Shown here in pieces: positions 8,423 through 15,652 of a stretch of DNA of 20,229 nt (its first letter is position 1; the number at the start of each line of letters is the position of its first letter). Source of the DNA: a bacterium (GTDB taxonomy: Bacteria > Calditrichota > Calditrichia > RBG-13-44-9 > J042); contig WGBF01000306.1 of NCBI GenBank assembly GCA_015494485.1, positions 1 through 20,229 of the forward strand, in the 5' to 3' direction. The notes beneath the pieces are model-generated. The model was not told where the DNA came from. It saw nothing but the letters and a program-made list of their open reading frames with translations, and ran no database searches. A program made the position numbers and the translations under genes.

Positions 8423-8463
8423 AAACCGACCTCTCATAACATAGGGGTCGGTTTTTTGTTTTA
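8423..8463 (+). terminator. Intrinsic terminator of the dsbD-tlpA unit
   Basis: An 11-bp stem (AAACCGACCTC at 8423-8433 with GGGGTCGGTTT at 8444-8454, one G-U) has a 10-base loop and is followed by a long T-rich run interrupted by one G. It separates the redox unit from the chemotaxis operon. Confidence 0.85.
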
Positions 8464-8493
8464 AAACTCTGGCTTTTCCACTGGAAATCCTGT

Positions 8494-8521
8494 TTAAGTT
8501 TTTTACCTCCTTTGACGATTA
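8494..8521 (+). promoter_or_regulatory. Sigma-28 (FliA-type) flagellar promoter, candidate
   Basis: TTAAGTTT (8494-8501) resembles the -35 consensus TAAAGTTT at 7 of 8 positions. Twelve bases later comes GACGATTA (8514-8521), matching GCCGATAA at 6 of 8. The usual spacer is 11. Transcription would start near 8530, about 20 bases before a strong Shine-Dalgarno. Position at the head of a chemotaxis operon supports the call. Confidence 0.6.
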
Positions 8522-8552
8522 CAGTAAGGCAATCAAAAAGGAGGTTGTTGCA

Positions 8553-9107
8553 ATGTTACGTACACGGATGTGGGTAAACCTTACCCTTTTTATCCTCACG
8601 TTATTTTTACTTACCCCCAACCTGCATGGTCAGGTCACGGTTCGACAACAATTGTTTGTCATGAAAGAGGTGGTTCCCAGTGCCCAAAAAGTTGGGATAT
8701 TATGGAATAAAGTCGCCGGAGAAAGCAATTTTATCGAAAAGCTGAAACGTGCCGCTGCACCGATGGGAGTAGAAGTTTATGTGGTCGAAGTCACTTCGTT
8801 AAAAGAAGTATCCAAAGGGTTTAAAGACCTGGTAGACGGGTATGGCGTGCAAGCAATCTGGGTTGCCACCAGTGACGATATTTTAAATAATTCGTCCAGC
8901 CGCAAATATTTAATTAAAAATTCTACCCTGAAACAAATCCCCCTGTTTTCCCCGGCCAGCGAATGGATTGCCGACGGAGCATGCGTGTACGTTGGCAAAG
9001 CGGATGGCAAAATAAAATTATGGGTGAATGAAAAAACCGCAAAAGTGGTTCAAATGCAAATACCGGAAAAATACAAAGCGAGCGTGGAATTATTGGCAAA
9101 AAATTAG
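8553..9107 (+). CDS. Secreted single-lobe ABC_sub_bind-like protein
   Basis: A 184-aa protein with a clear signal peptide (hydrophobic 8-22, likely cleavage near LHGQ, residues 24-27). The mature part resembles the ABC_sub_bind (TrpX-like) periplasmic binding family: VPSAQKVGILWN at the first strand, an alternating helix/strand pattern with VQAIWVATSDDI, then IPLFSPASEWIADGACVYVG and a C-terminal VNEKTAKVVQMQIPE. Family members are about 300 aa with two lobes; this one is much shorter, like a single Rossmann-type lobe or a condensed version. Its stop is 11 bases before the receptor gene, and it is first in the operon with AAAAAGGAGG before the ATG. I infer a periplasmic ligand-binding partner of the receptor. 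Homology is recognised by pattern only, so family membership is moderately sure and the ligand is unknown. Confidence 0.65.
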   Translation: MLRTRMWVNLTLFILTLFLLTPNLHGQVTVRQQLFVMKEVVPSAQKVGILWNKVAGESNFIEKLKRAAAPMGVEVYVVEVTSLKEVSKGFKDLVDGYGVQAIWVATSDDILNNSSSRKYLIKNSTLKQIPLFSPASEWIADGACVYVGKADGKIKLWVNEKTAKVVQMQIPEKYKASVELLAKN

Positions 9108-9118
9108 GGGAATGGTAG

Positions 9119-10933
9119 ATGAAAAGTATTCGTCGAATTTATGCAACGTTATTGGTTGTCATTGTCATCCTGGCAACGCTGTCGTATATCATTTTTTCCA
9201 ATTATATGGTATCACAAACTAAAAAAATGATTGAATCCCGAGCAAAAATACTGGCAAGTGCTACAGCCAGCCAATCCATTTTAAATTTAATCCTGGAAGA
9301 TGAAGATGCGTTGAGTGTGCAGCTGGATAATTTAATTAAAAGTCACGTTATCCGCGCCGGCGCATTTCTTTCTCCGGACGGAAAACAACTGGTGGGTAAA
9401 AATGTACAACTCCTCCCCCAGACGTCTCTGAATGGCCAGGACGATTTAGTTGTAAACTGGGTAAAAGACCGTTCCGGGGCCCCCCTTCTTGTAGCAACAA
9501 AAAAAGCGGTAAATCCGGAAACAGGAGAAACCATTGGCCATGTGGTCATTGCAGTGCCTACGGATGAATACCAGGCCCAGCAGAGCATGACGTTCAAAGT
9601 GACGCTATTGGTACTGGTATTGTATGCTATTTTCGGTACCACAGCCTATGTGGTCGCCACCAAAAAATTGCTTGACCCCATTGACCACCTCCGGAATATC
9701 TTTAAACGGGTGGCCGAGGGCGACCTGGACATCGACCTGAAAACGACCCGAGCAGATGAAGTGGGCGAATTGTACCGCGCATTTGATTACATGACGGAAA
9801 AACAGAAGGAGCATTTGCAGGATTTAAACCAGAAACAAACCGAAGCCCAGGAGGCTCATCAAGCTGCGGAGGACTTAAAAAATCAAATTTTAGAAGAACA
9901 ACACTATCTGGAACGACAATTCAAGCGAATTTCGGAAGCCATTGAGGCTGTTGTGAACGGGGACTTAACCGTACAACTGGAAGTGGAACGGCAAGATGCT
10001 GTCGGTGAATTAATACAAAATATTAACACCATGATTCAGGAGCTACGAAATATTCTGGGGCAGGTGCAACAGGTTAGCAACTCGGTTGCAGAAGCTTCCA
10101 CCACAATTGCTGCTTCCGCATCACAAATGTCCCAGGGAGCCCAGGAACAGGCTCAGCAAACCAGCGAGGTAGCAGCAGCGGTGGAAGAAATGACCCGCAC
10201 CATTTACGAAAGCACCAATCACGTGAAAGAAGCCGCCCAGATGGCCGAAAGGGCATCTTCTCTGGCACAAAAGGGTGAACAGGTTTTTAGTGACACCTTA
10301 ACCGGAATGCAAAAAATTGCCGGCGTGGTGAAAAAGGCTGCCCAAACGGTGGAAACGTTGGGTCAATCCAGCATGGAAATCGGGGAAATCATTCAGGTGA
10401 TTAATGACATTGCGGATCAGACCAATTTACTGGCATTAAATGCGGCCATAGAAGCGGCACGCGCTGGCGAGCAGGGACGCGGTTTTGCTGTCGTCGCCGA
10501 TGAAGTGCGGAATCTGGCAGAACGCACCTCCTCTGCAACAAAAGAAATTTCTGAAATGATTCAACGGATTCAGCAAGAAACCCAGCAGGTGGTCAACTCC
10601 ATGTCCGAAGGCAACAAAGAAGTGGAGACCGGAATGAAGCTGGCAGACCAGGCCAAAGCAGCGTTAAACGAAATCATAAAATCCGTAAATCACATCAATA
10701 CCATGATTGAACGGATTGCCAGTGCCAGCCAGGAACAATCGGACGCCAGCAGTCAAATTTCCACCAATATCGAGGAGATTGCGGAAGTTGCCCGGAATGT
10801 ATCCTCTGCCACGGAGCAACTGGCAGAAACATCCATACAGTTAAATCAATTAACCGACAGCTTAAAATCCATTATTTTGAAATTCAACATCGACCGGCAT
10901 CAATATGCCGCGATGAGTTTTTCGACATCATAA
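9119..10933 (+). CDS. Methyl-accepting chemotaxis protein
   Basis: A 604-aa transmembrane chemoreceptor. TM1 is about residues 8-28, a periplasmic sensor of about 130 residues follows (30-158, with a Cache/PAS-like strand GAFLSPDGKQLVG), then TM2 at 160-181. The first HAMP covers about 182-235, a charged coiled coil 225-265, and a second HAMP-like repeat about 266-312 (VNGDLTVQLEVERQDAVGEL). The kinase-control hairpin tip is canonical (ADQTNLLALNAAIEAARAGE then GRGFAVVADEVRNLAER, 432-469). Glu/Gln-rich methylation helices flank it. The C-terminus has no NWETF-like CheR tether. It should bind CheW and CheA and signal to flagella. The upstream secreted protein may deliver its ligand. The Shine-Dalgarno is weak (AGGGGA), suggesting coupling to the gene before. 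Confidence 0.95.
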   Translation: MKSIRRIYATLLVVIVILATLSYIIFSNYMVSQTKKMIESRAKILASATASQSILNLILEDEDALSVQLDNLIKSHVIRAGAFLSPDGKQLVGKNVQLLPQTSLNGQDDLVVNWVKDRSGAPLLVATKKAVNPETGETIGHVVIAVPTDEYQAQQSMTFKVTLLVLVLYAIFGTTAYVVATKKLLDPIDHLRNIFKRVAEGDLDIDLKTTRADEVGELYRAFDYMTEKQKEHLQDLNQKQTEAQEAHQAAEDLKNQILEEQHYLERQFKRISEAIEAVVNGDLTVQLEVERQDAVGELIQNINTMIQELRNILGQVQQVSNSVAEASTTIAASASQMSQGAQEQAQQTSEVAAAVEEMTRTIYESTNHVKEAAQMAERASSLAQKGEQVFSDTLTGMQKIAGVVKKAAQTVETLGQSSMEIGEIIQVINDIADQTNLLALNAAIEAARAGEQGRGFAVVADEVRNLAERTSSATKEISEMIQRIQQETQQVVNSMSEGNKEVETGMKLADQAKAALNEIIKSVNHINTMIERIASASQEQSDASSQISTNIEEIAEVARNVSSATEQLAETSIQLNQLTDSLKSIILKFNIDRHQYAAMSFSTS

Positions 10934-10951
10934 ATCAGGAGGTACATCAAC

Positions 10952-11455
10952 ATGGAAGTTGTGCAAGCCCAAACCGAAGCATTGCTGGCCAATGAAGAAG
11001 TTCTTCAAATGGTCAGTTTTGTGCTAAACGAAGAAGAATTTGGGGTAGATATTCTGAAGGTTCAGGAAATTATTCGTATTGTGGAACTGACCCGTGTGCC
11101 CAATGCCCCCCATTTTGTGGAAGGGGTTATTAATTTACGAGGCCGGATTGTCCCGGTAATTGACCTGCGAAAACGATTTGGTCTTCCCCAAAACGAATTT
11201 GACAAAAATTCCCGTATTGTCATTGTTGCGGTAAACAATCTGGTGGTGGGCTTTTTGGTTGACAAAGTTAAAGAAGTATTGCGGGTACCCAAGGCGGTTA
11301 TTGAACCCCCACCCGAAATTACCAGCACCATCCACACGGACTACATTATTGGCGTGGCCAAACTGGATGATCGGTTACTAATTGTGCTGGACCTGGAAAA
11401 GATTCTGGCACCCTCAGAAAAAAATGAACTGGAAGCATACTCAGAAAACAATTAA
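10952..11455 (+). CDS. cheW: Chemotaxis coupling protein CheW
   Basis: A 167-aa single CheW domain that bridges receptor and CheA. Recognisable strings are VSFVLNEEEFGVDILKVQEI near residues 22-41, then RVPNAPHFVEGVINLRGRIV and PVIDLRKRFGL, the conserved core with the receptor-binding Arg of NLRGR. AGGAGGT lies at good distance before the ATG. The extra 20 N-terminal residues are unremarkable. It is third in the operon, 18 bases after the receptor gene. Confidence 0.95.
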   Translation: MEVVQAQTEALLANEEVLQMVSFVLNEEEFGVDILKVQEIIRIVELTRVPNAPHFVEGVINLRGRIVPVIDLRKRFGLPQNEFDKNSRIVIVAVNNLVVGFLVDKVKEVLRVPKAVIEPPPEITSTIHTDYIIGVAKLDDRLLIVLDLEKILAPSEKNELEAYSENN

Positions 11456-11472
11456 CACGGAGGTTTTAAACA

Positions 11473-11847
11473 ATGAAATTCATGGTCGTTGACGACTCCC
11501 CCACCATGCGTAAAATTGTGGTAAATGCCCTGAAACGCCTGGGCTACAATGATATTGTTGAAGCCGAAGATGGGAAGGATGCATTGGCAAAATTGCACAT
11601 TGAGCAGGTCGATTTTATCATCACAGACTGGAATATGCCCAACATGAACGGATTGGAATTCACCAAAACCATTCGGGCCAGCCAGGAATTTAAAGACCTG
11701 CCTATTCTTATGGTTACCACGCGTGGCATGAAGGAAGATGTTCTGGATGCGTTACAGGCCCGGGTAAACAATTATGTAGTAAAACCGTTTACCCCACAGG
11801 TTCTGAAGCAAAAAATCGAACAAATTCTACAAACAGTTGCAAATTAA
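11473..11847 (+). CDS. cheY: Chemotaxis response regulator CheY
   Basis: A 124-aa stand-alone receiver domain, the length of CheY. The acidic pocket is D7 and D8 (VVDDSPTMRK), the phospho-acceptor is D52 (ITDWNMPNMNG), the switch Thr lies in VTTRG (T83/T84), and the conserved Lys is K104 (VVKPF). The TDWNMPxMxG string is typical of flagellar CheY, which binds FliM when phosphorylated by CheA. ACGGAGGT precedes the ATG. It sits between cheW and cheB with short gaps. Confidence 0.95.
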   Translation: MKFMVVDDSPTMRKIVVNALKRLGYNDIVEAEDGKDALAKLHIEQVDFIITDWNMPNMNGLEFTKTIRASQEFKDLPILMVTTRGMKEDVLDALQARVNNYVVKPFTPQVLKQKIEQILQTVAN

Positions 11848-11867
11848 TTTAACAGAGGCGCGATGTT

Positions 11868-12944
11868 ATGATTAAAGTCCTGGTAGTTGATGATTCCGCT
11901 TTTATGCGGAAAACGCTTTCGATGTTACTGAATGAGGCCCCGGACGTGGAAGTCATCGATACGGCTGTGGATGGTCTGGAGGCGCTGGAAAAAGTAAAAC
12001 AGCTGAAACCCGACGTCATTACCCTGGACATCGAAATGCCCCGCATGGACGGGTTAACCGCCCTCCGGGAAATCATGCAACACCATCCCACACCGGTGGT
12101 TATGGTTAGCTCCCTAACCCAGGAAGGGGCGCGGGAAACCATTCGGGCACTGGAATTGGGAGCAGTGGATTTCATCCCCAAACAATTTTCTTTTGTTTCT
12201 CTGGATGTCAGCAATATTAAACAGCAGCTCATCCAGAAAATTCGTGCTGCAGCCAATTCCCGGCTTTCAATTATTCAAAAGAAACTGGCCCATTTAACAC
12301 GCCCGGAAACATCCCGGCCGTCCTCTACAGGTCGTTTATTTACATTTCCTCAGGCAAAGATTATTACCATTGGCATTTCCACCGGTGGTCCCCTATCGCT
12401 TCAAAAAATGATCAGTCATTTGCCGGGAGATTTCCCGGTGCCTATCGCCATTGTTCAGCATATGCCGCCCAATTTTACCCGTTCACTGGCAGAACGCTTA
12501 AATGGGGTATCCCGGATTACAGTAGTGGAAGCACAGGAAGGCATGGAAGTTCGCCCCCATACGGTGTACATTGCCCAGGGGGGTAAACACCTGCACTTTA
12601 TTCGTCGGGGAACCGGGGTGTACTGCCATTTGAGCGACAGACCCGAAAACACGTTTTTTAAACCTTCCGTAGATGAGTTGTTCTTCTCCGCCGCTGAAGT
12701 GTACGGGCGGAACATTATTGGTATTGTTATGACCGGTATGGGGAAAGATGGTCTGGAAGGTTCCCGGCGAATCAAATCCCTGGGAGGGAAAATCATTGCC
12801 CAGGATGCCGCAACATCTGTAGTGTACGGTATGCCCAGGGCTGTAGCAGAGGCCAACCTGGCAGACGCTATTCTACCCCTGGAACAAATTGCCCCGGCAT
12901 TGTCCCACATTTTGGGCTTACGGGCAGCCGTTGCAGCCCATTAA
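11868..12944 (+). CDS. cheB: Protein-glutamate methylesterase CheB
   Basis: A 358-aa two-domain protein: receiver (1-125, pocket D8/D9, phospho-acceptor D54 in TLDIEMPRMDG), a linker of about 40 residues, and a methylesterase domain (165-350). The catalytic triad is visible as S171 (GISTGGP), H198 (VQHMPP) and D294 (MTGMGKDG). It removes methyl groups from, or deamidates, receptor glutamates and glutamines for adaptation. It needs CheR as counterpart, which is not in the window. Last gene of the operon; its stop is 8 bases from the stop of deoC on the other strand and no terminator hairpin fits between them. Confidence 0.95.
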   Translation: MIKVLVVDDSAFMRKTLSMLLNEAPDVEVIDTAVDGLEALEKVKQLKPDVITLDIEMPRMDGLTALREIMQHHPTPVVMVSSLTQEGARETIRALELGAVDFIPKQFSFVSLDVSNIKQQLIQKIRAAANSRLSIIQKKLAHLTRPETSRPSSTGRLFTFPQAKIITIGISTGGPLSLQKMISHLPGDFPVPIAIVQHMPPNFTRSLAERLNGVSRITVVEAQEGMEVRPHTVYIAQGGKHLHFIRRGTGVYCHLSDRPENTFFKPSVDELFFSAAEVYGRNIIGIVMTGMGKDGLEGSRRIKSLGGKIIAQDAATSVVYGMPRAVAEANLADAILPLEQIAPALSHILGLRAAVAAH

Positions 12945-12952
12945 AACCATTC

Positions 12953-13771
12953 CTACTGAACTTGAATTATTGTTAAGCTGGCGCTGGCGCCAATGCGGAT
13001 GGCGCCCGCTTTAATCATTTCCACAGCAGTTTCAAAGGAACGAATCCCTCCGGACGCCTTTACCCCCACACCATAGGGCGCAACCGTATCGGCCATTTTT
13101 TTTACGGCTGCTACTGTGGCACCCCCGCCGGAAAACCCGGTGGATGTTTTCACAAACGCTGCCCCCGCCAGTGCCGCAATGGTACTCCCAGCAACTATTT
13201 CTTCCTCGGTTAACAGGGCGGTTTCCAGAATCACTTTGGTCAGGACTCCGTGGGGTAACGCCGTGGTGACCACCCGGAAAATATCCTGATACACCGCTGT
13301 CCAGTTCCGGGCTTTCAACTCCCCAATATTCAACACCATATCAATTTCATCCGCCCCTTCCCGAATTGCCAGCTCTGTCTCACTCACTTTCGCTGCGGTT
13401 GAAGTTGCTCCCAGGGGAAAACCAATGACTGTACATACCTGCACTTCCGTATGCTCCAGCTCCTCTCGCACCAGCGATACCCAGTAGGGATTCACACACA
13501 CGGCGGCAAAATGAAATTCAAAGGCCTCCTGACACACTTTTTGAATTTGTTTGCGGGTCGCTTCCGGTTTCAGGAGGGTATGATCAATAAACGGTGCCAA
13601 CGAACGCGGCGGAATAGCCGTTACGTCACTTTGTAAAACTTTTTCGGCCAACGCCTGCGCTTCCTGAATAACCGGTCGCCAGAATAACGGCCGGTCAATC
13701 AAAAACGGGAGACCGGATTTGCCTAAGGTTTCCTTCACATTATTCTGAATGGCTTCTATTGATTCACTCAT
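12953..13771 (-). CDS. deoC: Deoxyribose-phosphate aldolase
   Basis: A 272-aa class I aldolase cleaving 2-deoxyribose 5-phosphate to glyceraldehyde 3-phosphate and acetaldehyde, in deoxynucleoside salvage. The Schiff-base lysine is K208 in FVKTSTGFS; the partner Lys is K238 in VKASGGIR, and D144 lies in DEIDMVLNIG. FIDHTLLKPEAT (61-72) marks the start of the usual domain, so about 58 residues precede it: an N-terminal extension compared with the short ~220-aa form, seen in other longer DeoC proteins. AAGGAG lies before the ATG. It follows the corC-like gene by 17 bases in a shared unit. No other nucleoside-salvage gene is adjacent. Confidence 0.93.
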   Translation of the reverse strand: MSESIEAIQNNVKETLGKSGLPFLIDRPLFWRPVIQEAQALAEKVLQSDVTAIPPRSLAPFIDHTLLKPEATRKQIQKVCQEAFEFHFAAVCVNPYWVSLVREELEHTEVQVCTVIGFPLGATSTAAKVSETELAIREGADEIDMVLNIGELKARNWTAVYQDIFRVVTTALPHGVLTKVILETALLTEEEIVAGSTIAALAGAAFVKTSTGFSGGGATVAAVKKMADTVAPYGVGVKASGGIRSFETAVEMIKAGAIRIGASASLTIIQVQ

Positions 13772-13788
13772 TGCACACTCCTTGCCGG

Positions 13789-15102
13789 TTAGGCATCATT
13801 CGTGTTGTTTCCCTGAATGTCTGTTTCCGAAGAAATTTTTTCAATTTTCACTTTTTTAATTCTGTTTTTCAGAACCTGTTCCACAGTAAAAACATACCCA
13901 TTATATCGCACGGATTCTTTTTCTTTTGGCACGGAACCCATTAAATTCAGAATAAACCCGCTAATGGTTTCCACGCCGCTTTCTTCCGGTAAGTTCAGGT
14001 GCAATTCTTCATTCAATTCTTCCAGCTGGGTTCTTCCGTCCACCAGAAACTCATTTTCACTAATGCGGACAATCATAGGAATCTCTTTATCGTATTCATC
14101 CTGAATTTCCCCCACGATTTCCTCTATGATGTCCTCCAGGGTTACCAACCCGGCAATTCCACCATATTCATCCACAACAAGCGCCATATGGATGCGGTTT
14201 TTCTGGAATTCTTTGAGCAATTCGCTAATCTTTTTTTGTTCGGGTACAAAATACGGTTCCCGCATCAGCTTGGTTAAATCAATACGGGATCCTTTCTTTT
14301 TATTGTACAGATACGGGAGTAAGTCCTTGATATACAAAATTCCAACAATGTTATCGATGCGATCTTTATAAATGGGGATACGGGAATGAAGTTTACCCCG
14401 GACAATTTTCAACACTTCCGTGTAGGGTGTGTTGACTTCCAGGCATACCATATCTGTGCGGGGTACCATGATCTCCTTTACTGTTGTTTCCCCGAATTCA
14501 AAAATACTGTGGATGATTTCGCGTTCTTCCTCTTCCAGGGTACCGTATTCTTCTCCCACATCGGCTAATGCCAACAACTCTTCTTCGGTAATCTGTGTTT
14601 TATCGGACTTTAAGCCCAGGCGGTGTTGTAAAATAGAAGTAAATTGAGCAAGGGGATAGGTAACCGGATAGAACAAAAAATATGTAAACTGAATCATTCC
14701 GCTAAACCGCCGGGCAAAGGTCTCCGCATTTCGGACTGCCATGACTTTGGGCAGAATTTCGCTAACAATTAACAACACAAATGTTACCACAATAACATCC
14801 ACAACAAGCACCAGATGCTCATTCCATCCCAGGGCTTTGCCAATACGGGTGGTAAGGATGGCCGCAATCGAAGCCGTTGTAATATTCACAATGGTATTAC
14901 CCACCACGATGGTAATAAGCAACTGCCGGGGATTCTGCATCAGGGTTGCAATTCGCTTTTCGCGGGCCGATTGGGATTTCCGAAAACGTTCCAGAGCTGC
15001 AGCAGACAATGAGAAAAACGCTGTTTCTGACCCGGAAAATAATGCGGAGAGAGTCAATAACGTTATGAATAATAAGGCATATAAACCTATGTCACTGATC
15101 AA
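13789..15102 (-). CDS. CorC/HlyC-type CNNM membrane protein with CBS pair
   Basis: A 437-aa hemolysin C/CorC family protein. Order: CNNM (DUF21) membrane domain with about four hydrophobic segments (5-160, including SGSETAFFSLS and the SEILPK motif at 114-119), an acidic linker, two CBS domains (about 205-335, with VPRTDM and VVDEYGGIAGLVTLEDIIEE), and the C-terminal CorC_HlyC domain (345-422). The family is linked to Mg2+/Co2+ transport and membrane integrity; the hemolysin name is historical. The start is TTG with AGAGGAG 13 bases upstream, a little far, and no other start codon lies between. It is downstream of ybeY, echoing the ybeZ-ybeY-ybeX arrangement in enterobacteria. Confidence 0.92.
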   Translation of the reverse strand: MISDIGLYALLFITLLTLSALFSGSETAFFSLSAAALERFRKSQSAREKRIATLMQNPRQLLITIVVGNTIVNITTASIAAILTTRIGKALGWNEHLVLVVDVIVVTFVLLIVSEILPKVMAVRNAETFARRFSGMIQFTYFLFYPVTYPLAQFTSILQHRLGLKSDKTQITEEELLALADVGEEYGTLEEEEREIIHSIFEFGETTVKEIMVPRTDMVCLEVNTPYTEVLKIVRGKLHSRIPIYKDRIDNIVGILYIKDLLPYLYNKKKGSRIDLTKLMREPYFVPEQKKISELLKEFQKNRIHMALVVDEYGGIAGLVTLEDIIEEIVGEIQDEYDKEIPMIVRISENEFLVDGRTQLEELNEELHLNLPEESGVETISGFILNLMGSVPKEKESVRYNGYVFTVEQVLKNRIKKVKIEKISSETDIQGNNTNDA

Positions 15103-15181
15103 TTGTGTAAATGATCTCCTCTTGCTAATTCCACTTAAACATTACGGTCAAAATATAATTGTAAATTCAAAAAAAATCCAT

Positions 15182-15652
15182 TCATTTACCACGGGTTCCA
15201 TTCAGAAAAAACTTCCCGGATGAGACCTGGCGCAGCACCTCATTTTCTTTCTCCCGCATGGCATGTTGTTCTGCTTCGGTTTGGTCATCCCAACCGGCAA
15301 GGTGCAATAACCCGTGGACGATTAACCGACGGAGTTCCTCTTCCACCGAAACGCCATAAAAGCGCGCATTGTCCCCGGCCATATCCAGGGAAATAAAGAT
15401 ATCCGCACTAATGGGTTCCCCCGGTTCATGAAGAGGAAAGGTCATGATATCCGTATCGGAGTCATCGTTTAGAAAGCGATGGTGCAGCGTGCGGAGATAT
15501 TGGTTATCCGTGAAGATGATGCTTAGTTCAGCCACCGAAAGGCCCAAATATTCAATAACCCGGCGGGTAAATGCTTCGACCGCCGGTGCATTCACCGTCA
15601 TCGAGGGATGTAAACACTCCACCGTGATGTCGGGTGTCACCATTGACGTCAT
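15182..15652 (-). CDS. ybeY: Endoribonuclease/rRNA maturation factor YbeY
   Basis: A 156-aa metalloprotein of the UPF0054 family, needed for 16S rRNA 3' maturation and ribosome quality control. The signature begins HGLLHLAG with H113 and H117, but the third zinc ligand, usually His in GYDH, is Asp here: GWDDQTEAE, D123. NDDSDTDIMTFPL (62-74) is the conserved strand before the active site. Start ATG 15652 overlaps the pgpH stop as ATGA; ATG at residue 4 is an alternative. Translational coupling to pgpH is likely. Length is normal. Confidence 0.92.
   Translation of the reverse strand: MTSMVTPDITVECLHPSMTVNAPAVEAFTRRVIEYLGLSVAELSIIFTDNQYLRTLHHRFLNDDSDTDIMTFPLHEPGEPISADIFISLDMAGDNARFYGVSVEEELRRLIVHGLLHLAGWDDQTEAEQHAMREKENEVLRQVSSGKFFLNGTRGK

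Noticed and set aside
14741..15223. 160-aa plus-strand frame over the corC-like gene start
   Set aside because: Antisense to the CNNM membrane domain; Thr/Ile-rich low-complexity translation and no family features.
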